From positions 1,612,001 through 1,676,000 of the forward strand of contig NZ_QGNA01000001.1 of the NCBI RefSeq assembly GCF_003173615.1: a stretch of 64,000 nt of DNA, written 5' to 3'. This stretch comes from Falsiroseomonas bella. Lineage in GTDB: Bacteria; Pseudomonadota; Alphaproteobacteria; Acetobacterales; Acetobacteraceae. Within the stretch, counting starts at the first letter, position 1. Each line of letters opens with the position of its first letter. The notes below the pieces were generated by a model. It did no database searches and had not been told where the DNA came from. It saw only the letters and a list, made by a program, of their open reading frames with translations. The position numbers and the translations under genes were made by a program. Shown here piece by piece: positions 31,556 to 39,000 of this stretch.

Positions 31556-32188
31556 ATGCCGAGTTTCGCGCTCGAATCGGCGCATGCGGGGCGGGTCGCC
31601 GGGCTGGACGAGGCCGGGCGCGGGCCGCTCGCCGGGCCGGTGCTCGCCGCCGCGGTGGTGTTCCGCCGCCGGCCGCCGCGCGCGCTGGCCGCGCTGATCG
31701 ACGACAGCAAGAAGCTCAACGCCGCGAAGCGTGCCGCCGCCTTCGACGCGCTGGTCCAGGCCGCGCGCGCCGGCCTGCTGGACTATGCGGTGGCGGCGGC
31801 GAGCGTCGCGGAGATCGGCCGCATCAACATCCTCCGCGCGAGCCAGCTTGCCATGGCGCGCGCTTTGGCGCGGCTGGCGGAGCCGCCCGACCTCGCGCTG
31901 GTGGACGGCAACCAGCCGCCCGCGCTGCCCTGCACCGTGCGCTGCGTCGTCGGCGGCGATGCGCAATGCCTCTCCATCGCCGCGGCCTCGATACTGGCGA
32001 AGGTCGTGCGGGACCGGGCGATGGCCAGGCTCGACCGGCGCTGGCCGGGCTACGGCTTCGCCAGCCACCAGGGCTATGCGACGGAGCAGCACCGCAGCGC
32101 GCTCGCCCGTCTCGGTCCCACGCCGCATCACCGCCGCGGCTTCGCCCCGGTGGACCAGGCGAGCCTCTTCGCGCTGCTGGACGATTGA
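31556..32188 (+). CDS. rnhB: Ribonuclease HII
   Basis: A 210-residue RNase HII that removes misincorporated ribonucleotides and RNA-DNA hybrids. The first catalytic pair is Asp18-Glu19 in [22 protein letters not shown] (LVDGNQPP) and the C-terminal [11 protein letters not shown] follow. The usual tyrosine of the GRG/Y patch is conserved in context. It is directly upstream of the ccrM gene, an arrangement found across alphaproteobacteria. Confidence 0.95.
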   Translation: MPSFALESAHAGRVAGLDEAGRGPLAGPVLAAAVVFRRRPPRALAALIDDSKKLNAAKRAAAFDALVQAARAGLLDYAVAAASVAEIGRINILRASQLAMARALARLAEPPDLALVDGNQPPALPCTVRCVVGGDAQCLSIAAASILAKVVRDRAMARLDRRWPGYGFASHQGYATEQHRSALARLGPTPHHRRGFAPVDQASLFALLDD

Positions 32189-32194
32189 CGCCGC

Positions 32195-32227
32195 GACTCC
32201 GCGCAACGCATGGTGCCCGGCCGATTC
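32195..32227 (+). promoter_or_regulatory. Pair of GANTC methylation sites upstream of ccrM
   Basis: GACTC (32195-32199) and GATTC (32223-32227) lie in the 61-base gap between rnhB and ccrM, 28 bases apart. CcrM methylates exactly GANTC. In Caulobacter two GANTC sites in the ccrM leader help switch the gene off after methylation, so the same feedback is likely here. Confidence 0.5.
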
Positions 32228-32249
32228 GCGCGGGGGTGCAGGCGGAACG

Positions 32250-33338
32250 ATGGGAACGGGTCTCGACCTGCCGCTCGACCAGGTGTTGGTCGGCGACTGC
32301 ATCGAGACGCTGCGGCGCCTGCCGCCCGCCTCGGTCCATGCCGTCTTCGCGGACCCGCCGTACAACCTTCAGTTGAAGGGCGAATTGCGGCGCCCCGACA
32401 CCTCCGTCGTGGATGCGGTGGACGACGACTGGGACCGCTTCACCGACTTCGCCGCCTACGACGCCTTCACCCGCGACTGGCTGGCCGAATGCCGCCGCGT
32501 GCTGCGCAAGGACGGCACGATCTGGGTGATCGGCAGCTACCACAACGTCTTTCGCCTGGGCGCGGCGATGCAGGACTTGGGCTTCTGGATCCTGAACGAC
32601 GTGATCTGGCGGAAGGCCAACCCGATGCCGAACTTCCGGGGCCGCCGCTTCACCAACGCGCATGAGACGCTGATCTGGGCGGCGCGCGGCCCGGAATCCC
32701 GCTACCGCTTCAACTACCAGGCCATGAAGGCGCTGAACGAGGAGCTGCAGATGCGCAGCGACTGGTTCATCCCGCTCTGCACCGGGTCGGAGCGCCTGCG
32801 CGACGGCGCCGGCGGCAAGCTGCATCCCACGCAGAAGCCAGAGGCGCTGCTGCATCGCGTGATCCTCTCCTGCACCACGCCCGGCGAGGTCGTGCTCGAT
32901 CCCTTCCTCGGCACCGGCACGACGGCGGCGGTGGCGAAGCGACTCGGCCGCCGCTTCCTCGGGATCGAGCGCGATCCGGGATACGCGGCAGCGGCCGCGT
33001 CACGGCTGGCGGCGGTGGAGCCGGTGCCGGAAGCGGCGGCGCTCGCGCTGCCCTCGAAGCGGGAACAGCCGCGCATCGCCTTCGGCGTGCTGGTGGAACG
33101 AGGCCTGGTGCCGCCCGGCGCGACGCTGACCGATCGCCACCGACGCTGGAAGGCTGTGGTGGGCGCGGACGGCACGCTGCGCTGCGGCGCGGCGGCGGGC
33201 TCGATCCACAAGGTGGGTGCCGAGCTGCAGGCCGCGCCCTCCTGCAACGGCTGGACCTTCTGGTTCCTGGAGACGCGCGACGGGCGCCTGCGCCTGCTGG
33301 ACGAACTGCGGCAGGAGGTGGTGGCGCAAGGTGGCTGA
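32250..33338 (+). CDS. ccrM: Cell-cycle DNA adenine methyltransferase CcrM (GANTC)
   Basis: A 362-residue beta-class N6-adenine methyltransferase. DPPY is at residues 35-38 (VFADPPYNLQLKGEL), and the SAM motif is near DPFLGTGTTAAVAK, the beta-class order. The target-recognition parts LHPTQKPEALLHRV and the C-terminal CcrM extension of about 80 residues (GATLTDRHRRWKAVVGADG, AGSIHKVGAELQ) are present. It methylates adenine in GANTC and drives cell-cycle transcription in alphaproteobacteria. Start ATG 32250 has GGCGG nearby. Next to it, and overlapping by 8 bases, comes a zeta-toxin-like gene. Confidence 0.94.
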   Translation: MGTGLDLPLDQVLVGDCIETLRRLPPASVHAVFADPPYNLQLKGELRRPDTSVVDAVDDDWDRFTDFAAYDAFTRDWLAECRRVLRKDGTIWVIGSYHNVFRLGAAMQDLGFWILNDVIWRKANPMPNFRGRRFTNAHETLIWAARGPESRYRFNYQAMKALNEELQMRSDWFIPLCTGSERLRDGAGGKLHPTQKPEALLHRVILSCTTPGEVVLDPFLGTGTTAAVAKRLGRRFLGIERDPGYAAAAASRLAAVEPVPEAAALALPSKREQPRIAFGVLVERGLVPPGATLTDRHRRWKAVVGADGTLRCGAAAGSIHKVGAELQAAPSCNGWTFWFLETRDGRLRLLDELRQEVVAQGG

Positions 33339-33930
33339 GGCCGCGCCGATCCTCTGGCTCATCGCGGGGCCGAACGGCGTCGGCAAGACGACCTATGCGC
33401 GGCGCTACCTGCGCACGGCGGCAGGAACGGAACGCTTCGTCAATCTGGACGAGTTGGCGCGTGGCTTGTCGCCGCTCACGCAGACGCCCGACGCGCAGAC
33501 CGCGACACGAGCGGCGCGTCTTGTGCTGACGCTGGTCGAGGAGGGAATCGCCGCACGCCGCAGCTTCGCGCTGGAGACCACCCTCGCCGGCCTCACGCAT
33601 CTGCGCACCGTCCAAAGCGCGAAATCCGCCGGCTTCGGCGTGAACCTGCTGTTCTGCATCCTGCCTGATGTCGGCCTCGCGCTGCGCCGCATCGCCGATC
33701 GCGTGGCCGCCGGCGGCCATGCCGTGCCGGAGGCCGATGCGCGGCGCCGCTTCCCGCGCGCCTGCGCCAATTTCGCGCGCTACGCCGCCGCCTGCGACCT
33801 TTGGCGCATCCTCGACACGCAGCTTGCAGAGCCGCGGCTGGTCGCCTCCGGCCCGCCTTCCGCCATCGCCGATCCCGCGCTGCTCGCCGGGCTGCCGGCA
33901 CCGCTGAAGCAGGCCGTCACGCCGGGCTGA
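33331..33930 (+). CDS. Zeta-toxin-like P-loop kinase, no antitoxin seen
   Basis: A 199-residue P-loop protein: LWLIAGPNGVGKTTYARRYL (Walker A at residues 13-21), VNLDELARGLSP, SFALETTLAG, and IADRVAAGGHAVPEADARRRF, as in zeta-toxin-like COG4185 kinases. Such kinases phosphorylate UDP-N-acetylglucosamine or related targets, and normally sit next to an epsilon-like antitoxin. None is visible here. GTG 33331 lies inside the end of ccrM, after AGGAGG 12 bases upstream. The gene is convergent with mutY and overlaps its end by 14 bases. Confidence 0.75.
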   Translation: MAEAAPILWLIAGPNGVGKTTYARRYLRTAAGTERFVNLDELARGLSPLTQTPDAQTATRAARLVLTLVEEGIAARRSFALETTLAGLTHLRTVQSAKSAGFGVNLLFCILPDVGLALRRIADRVAAGGHAVPEADARRRFPRACANFARYAAACDLWRILDTQLAEPRLVASGPPSAIADPALLAGLPAPLKQAVTPG

Positions 33931-34969
33931 CAGCGCCCTCCAGCAGCGCGAGAAGCTTGCGCATCACCGTCGGCATCGCCGCGCGCGCCGCGTCCGGCGC
34001 CATCCAGGCGAAACCCTCCGGCGCGGCGCCGTCATGCCGCGCGGCCAGCAGCGTCATGCGCAGCTCGAAATGCGTGAAGCCGTGCCGCGCCTCCCCGGGC
34101 AGGTGGCGCCAGCGCAGGTCGGGCAGGGGGGCAAGGGCCAGCGCCTCGGTGCTGTGCCAGGCCGCCTCTCGCCAGGGCGTGCCGGGAAGTTCCAACATGC
34201 CCCCCAAAAGCCCCTCGGCCGGGCGGCGGCGCACCAGCAGGCGGCCGGCGGCGTCGGTTACCGCGAAGTGCACGCCGGACCGCACCGGCCGCGCCTTCTT
34301 CGGCGCCTTCCGCGGCAGCGCCTCCGCAATGCCCTGCGCCTGCGCCGCGCAGGCGCCGCGCCAGGGACAGAGCGCGCAGGCCGGGCGCCTTGGCGTGCAG
34401 ATCGTCGCGCCAAGGTCGAACAGCGCCTGGGCGAAGTCGCCCGGCCTGGCGCGGGCGGCCGCCTGCTCCATCCAGCGATTCGCCAGCGAATCCAGCGCCT
34501 TCTTGGCACCGGGCAGCGGCGTCTCCACCGCGTGGATGCGCGCCGCCACGCGCTCCACATTGCCGTCGGTCGGCACCACCGGCACGCCGAAGGCGATCGC
34601 CGCGACCGCCGCCGCGGTATAGGCGCCGATCCCGGGAATCCCGCGCAATCCCAAGACGTCCCGTGGGAACCCGCCGGCCGCCAGGGCCTTCGCCCCGGCA
34701 TGCAGGTTGCGCGCCCGCGCGTAGTAGCCGAGGCCGGCCCATTCCTCCGCCACCGCCTCCCACGGCGCCGCCGCCAGAGCAGCCACATCGGGGAAGCGGG
34801 CCAGGAAGCGGGCATAGCGCGGCCCCACCGCGGCGACCGTGGTCTGCTGGAGCATGACCTCCGACAGCCAGACGCGGTATGGGTCGGGACGGCCGGACAC
34901 GTTCCGCCACGGCAGGTCGCGCCGGTGGCGGTCGTACCAGTCGAAAAGGTCTTGGGCAGGAGGGCTCAC
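33917..34969 (-). CDS. mutY: A/G-specific adenine glycosylase
   Basis: A 350-residue base-excision repair enzyme that removes adenine paired with 8-oxoguanine. It has SEVMLQQTTVAAV, the helix-hairpin-helix LRGIPGIGAYTAAAV with catalytic region VPTDGNVERV, the [4Fe-4S] cysteines CTPRRPACALCPWRGAC, and a C-terminal NUDIX-like recognition domain. GTG 34969 was used because family similarity begins there (SPPAQDLFDWYDRH); an in-frame TTG at 34993 would overlap dciA. It is divergent from dciA. Confidence 0.93.
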   Translation of the reverse strand: MSPPAQDLFDWYDRHRRDLPWRNVSGRPDPYRVWLSEVMLQQTTVAAVGPRYARFLARFPDVAALAAAPWEAVAEEWAGLGYYARARNLHAGAKALAAGGFPRDVLGLRGIPGIGAYTAAAVAAIAFGVPVVPTDGNVERVAARIHAVETPLPGAKKALDSLANRWMEQAAARARPGDFAQALFDLGATICTPRRPACALCPWRGACAAQAQGIAEALPRKAPKKARPVRSGVHFAVTDAAGRLLVRRRPAEGLLGGMLELPGTPWREAAWHSTEALALAPLPDLRWRHLPGEARHGFTHFELRMTLLAARHDGAAPEGFAWMAPDAARAAMPTVMRKLLALLEGAVSPA

Positions 34970-34971
34970 GC

Positions 34972-35442
34972 GTGGCGAAGGATGGCGACGCAAGGCGATT
35001 CCCGGGAGCCCCCCTGCCGCTTGCCAACCTGATCCCGGCCGTCACGCGCCCCGCCTTCCGCAAGCGCTCCCCGGCCGGGGCGCAGCTTCTGGCCGACTGG
35101 GCGCAGGTGGTGGGACCCGCGCTCGCCGCCGTCACCAGCCCGCTGCGCCTCTCGGCCGGGACGCTCACCATCGCCTGCGCCGGGCCGGTCGCGATGGAGC
35201 TGCAGCACCTGGCGCCGGAGCTCATCGCCCGGATCAACGGCCATCTCGGGCGGGTGACGGTGGAGCGGCTGCGCTTCGTGCAGCAGGCCCGGCCCGGCCC
35301 CTCCGGCCCGGCCGGGGCGCCCCGCCACGCCCCCGCCGCCCCGCTGCCGGCCCCCGTCGCGGAGCGGCTTTCGGCCCTGCCGGCGGGCGAGCTGCGGGAA
35401 GCCCTGGAAAAGCTGGGCCGCGGCGTCTATCGGAACCGGTAG
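34972..35442 (+). CDS. dciA: DciA/DUF721 protein (helicase loader)
   Basis: A 156-residue DUF721 protein. The core FRKRSPAGAQLLADWAQVVGPALAAVTSPLRL and LTIACAGPVAMELQHLAPELIARIN is typical. DciA proteins load the replicative helicase DnaB where DnaC is absent. AGGAGG stands 8 bases before GTG 34972. It is followed by dsbA and smc in an order common to alphaproteobacteria, and is divergent from mutY with only 2 bases between the starts. Confidence 0.85.
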   Translation: MAKDGDARRFPGAPLPLANLIPAVTRPAFRKRSPAGAQLLADWAQVVGPALAAVTSPLRLSAGTLTIACAGPVAMELQHLAPELIARINGHLGRVTVERLRFVQQARPGPSGPAGAPRHAPAAPLPAPVAERLSALPAGELREALEKLGRGVYRNR

Positions 35443-35488
35443 GGAACCCACCCCGAGTCCCAGACCCCGCCTTGCCGGAGGCTGCCCG

Positions 35489-36091
35489 ATGACCCCTCGC
35501 CGTTCCTTCCTCACGCTCGCCGCCGGCGCGCTCGTCCTGCCCACCACGGCGGCCCTCGCCCAGGAGGACCCCCGCCTGGCGGAACGGGCCATCGGCAAGC
35601 CCGATGCGCCCGTCACCGTGCTGGAGTTCTTCTCCCTCACCTGCGGCCATTGCGCCGCCTTCTCCCGCGAAACCTTCCCGCGCGTGAAGCAGGAGCTGGT
35701 GGACACCGGCCGCATCCGGCTGGTGTATCGCGACTTCCCGCTGGACCAACTGGCGCTGGCCGTCGCGGGGCTGGCGCGCAGCGTGCCGGCGGACCGCTAC
35801 AGCGCCTTCGTCTCCACCCTCTTCGCCACGCAGGACCGCTGGGCCTTCAACCGCAATGCCGATGTGAAGGCGGAGCTGTGGAAGCTTGCGGCCGTTGCCG
35901 GCATGGATCGCGAGACCTTCGAGAAGGCGATCGTGGACGCGCCGCTGCAGCGCGCGATCCTGGAGCAGCGCGCCGCCGGCCAGCGCGAGTTCAACGTCAG
36001 CTCCACCCCCACCTTCGTCTTCGGCAGCCGCGTCGTGCCGGGCAATATCGGCTTCGACCGCTTCGCCGCGCTGGTCGCCGAGACGCGCTGA
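35489..36091 (+). CDS. DsbA-family thiol:disulfide oxidoreductase
   Basis: A 200-residue periplasmic protein with a twin-arginine-like signal (TPRRSFLTLAAGALVLP) and a thioredoxin-fold CGHC active site in FFSLTCGHCAAFSRETFP. A helical insert and SSTPTFVFGSRVVPG (cis-Pro TPTF) complete the DsbA fold. It would oxidise or shuffle disulfides of exported proteins. Its TGA abuts the smc ATG with no gap, as in many relatives, in which this gene precedes smc. Confidence 0.9.
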   Translation: MTPRRSFLTLAAGALVLPTTAALAQEDPRLAERAIGKPDAPVTVLEFFSLTCGHCAAFSRETFPRVKQELVDTGRIRLVYRDFPLDQLALAVAGLARSVPADRYSAFVSTLFATQDRWAFNRNADVKAELWKLAAVAGMDRETFEKAIVDAPLQRAILEQRAAGQREFNVSSTPTFVFGSRVVPGNIGFDRFAALVAETR

Positions 36092-39000
36092 ATGGAGGCG
36101 GTGCCGCCGCCGGCCGAGGACCCGGCCGCGCCGGAGGAAGAGGCCGGTCGCTCCGCCGCGCAGGTCGAGGCCGCGCGCACCGCGCGCCTCACCCGCCTGC
36201 GCATCGCCGGCTTCAAGTCCTTCGCGGAGCCGACGCTGGTCGAGGTGATGCCGGGCCTCACCGGCATCGTCGGCCCGAATGGCTGCGGCAAGTCCAACAT
36301 CGTGGAAGCCCTGCGCTGGGCGATGGGCGAGACCAACGCCCGGACCATGCGCGGCGGCGAGATGGAGGACGTGATATTCGCCGGCACGGCCAGCCGCGCC
36401 AGCCGCAATTTCTGCGAGGTCACGCTGACGCTCGAGGAGGCGATGGGCCTCGCGCCGCCGCCGAATGCCGAGACGCCCGACCTCGAGATCGTCCGCAAGA
36501 TCGAGCGCGGCTCCGGCTCCTCCTTCCGCGTCAACGGCAAGGAGCTGCGCGCGCGCGACGTGCAGACCATGTTCGCCGACATCGGCTCCGGCGCGCGCTC
36601 CTCCGCCATGGTCAGCCAGGGCCGCGTCGCCGCGCTGATCCAGGCGAAGCCCGAGGATCGCCGCGCCGTGCTGGAGGAGGCCGCCGGCATCGCGGGCCTC
36701 CGCGCCCGCCGGCACGAGGCCGAGCTCAAGCTGCGCCAGGCGGAGAACAACCTCGCCCGCGCCGAGGACCTGCTGAACGAGATGGAGGGCGCGCGGCAGG
36801 GGCTGCAGCGCCAGGCGCGCCAGGCGGCGCGCTACCGCAACCTGAGCGGGCTGGTGCGCGGCGCCGAGGTGGAGTGGCTCGCGATCCTGCGCGCCCGCGC
36901 CCAGGCGACGCTCGCCGCCGCCAAGGAGGCCTTCCACCGCGCCCGCACCGTCACCGGCGAGGCCGAGTTCGAGGCCGAGGGCGCCGCGAAACGTGCCTTC
37001 GCCGCCGAGCAGGACCTGCCCGGCCCACGCGAGGCAGAGGCGCTGGCCCGCACCGCGCTGGAACGCCGCCGCGTCGAATCCGAGACGCTCGACGCCGAGG
37101 AGCTTGACGCGCGGGAGGCGCTGGCGGCCGCTACCGGCCGGCGCGACGCGCTGGCGCGCGACCTGGATCACGCCGCCCGGCTGCAGGCCGATGCCGAGGC
37201 CGCCGGGTCGCGCCTCGCCGCCGAGGCGGAGGCGCTCGACGCCGCCGCCGCCAGCCTGCCCGGCCGCACCACCGAGGCCGAATCCGCCGAGGTCGAGGCC
37301 GCCGAGGCGGTGCGCGAGGCCGCGCGCGCCGCCGACCGCGCCACGGAACTCGCCGCCGAGGCCGCGGCCCAGGCCGCCGCGCTGGCCGGCGCCGAGAGCG
37401 ACGCCGCGAACCGCGCGCGGCGCCTGGCCGAGCAGGGCAACCGCCTCGCCGCCGAGCAGGGCGCCGCCGAGGCGGCGCGCGTGCCGCAGGACGCGCTGAA
37501 TGCCGCCGCGGCCGCGGTCACCGAGGCCGAGACGGCGTTGGCCGCTGCCGAGTCCGCGGTTGTGGTGATGGAAACCCAACGTGGCGCGGCGCAAGCCGGC
37601 CACGAGGCCGCCCGCCGCGCCGCCGCCGAGGCCGAGGAGGCCGAAGGCCGCGCCCGCGCCGCGCTCGAAGCCGCCGAACTCGCGCTGCGCCGGCTCGGCC
37701 AGCAGCACCAGCGCCTCGTCGCCGAGCGCGACGCCGCGCGCGCCGCCCTGGTGCCGGAGGCCGAGCGCGAGGCCGCGCAGCAGGCCGCCGAGGCCAGCGC
37801 CGCCGAGCTCGCCGCCGCGCAGCAGGCCCTCGCCGCGGCCGAGGCGGCGCATGCCGGGGCCGTGGCGCGCCTGCAAACGGCGCGTGCCGCCGCCGCAGAG
37901 GCCGAAGGGGCCGCGACGCGCGCGACCGCTGCGCTGGACGGCGCCGAGGGGACGCTGCGGCGCCTGACGGAGCAGCGCAGCCGCCTTGCCGGCGAGCGTG
38001 ACGCCGCCACCGCCGCCCTGGTGCCGGAAGCCGAGCGCGAAGCCGCCCTGGCAGAGGCCGAGGCCGCCGAAGCCGCGCTGCGCGACAGCCGCGCCGCGCT
38101 GGACGGTGCCGAGGCCGCCCGCGCCGCCGCGCAGGCGCGCCACGAGGCCGCGCGCAGCGCTGCCGTGGCGGCAGATGGCGCCCGCGCCCGTGCCCAGGCC
38201 GAGGTCGCGGCGCTGACGGAAGTGGCCGCCGCCGCCGCGGTCAGCGCCGGCCTCGCGCCGGTGCTCGACTCCGTCTCGGTCCCGCCCGGCCTGGAAGCGG
38301 CGCTCGGCGCCGCGCTGGGCGAGGCGCTGGACAGCCCGCTCGACGACCACGCGCCCCGCCATTGGCGCAGCCTGCCGCCCTTCGCCCCGCCGCCCGCCCT
38401 GCCGGATGGCGCGACCCCGCTTTCCCGCCTGGTGGAGGCGCCGGCGGCACTCGCCCGCGCGCTGTCGCAGATCGGCCTGCTGCCGCGCGGCCAGGACGGC
38501 GCCGCGCTGCAGGCCGCGCTGCTGCCCGGCCAGGCCCTGGTGAACGAGGATGGCGCGCTCTGGCGCTGGGACGGGCATTGCGCCCGCGCCGGCACGCCGA
38601 GCCCCGGCGCCGTCCGCCTCGCCCAGCGCAACAAGCTGCGCGCCGCGCAGGTCGTGCTCGACCAGGCCGAGGCCGCCTCCGCCGCCGCGCAATCCGCCCG
38701 CGCCGAGGCCGAGGCCGAGGAGCAGGCCGCACGGCAGGAGGAAGCCCGCCGCCGCGACATCCGCGCCGAGGCCGAGCGCCGCGCCGGCGCCGCCATCGCC
38801 GCCGCCGAGCGCATCGCCGCCCGCGCCGCGGAGGCCGAGAGCCGGCTCGCCGCCCTGGCGCCAGAACTGGCGCGGCTCGATGACGATCTCGGCGCCGCCG
38901 AGGCCGCGCTCGCTGCCGCCCGCGCCGCGCGCGCGGCGGTGCCGGACCTCGCCGCCGCGCAGCAGGATGCGCGCGAGGCCGCGGAGGCCGAGCGCCAGGC

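Noticed and set aside
33000-34000. Antitoxin partner for the zeta-like kinase
   Set aside because: No small open frame with ribosome site fits between ccrM and mutY; both neighbours overlap the kinase gene.
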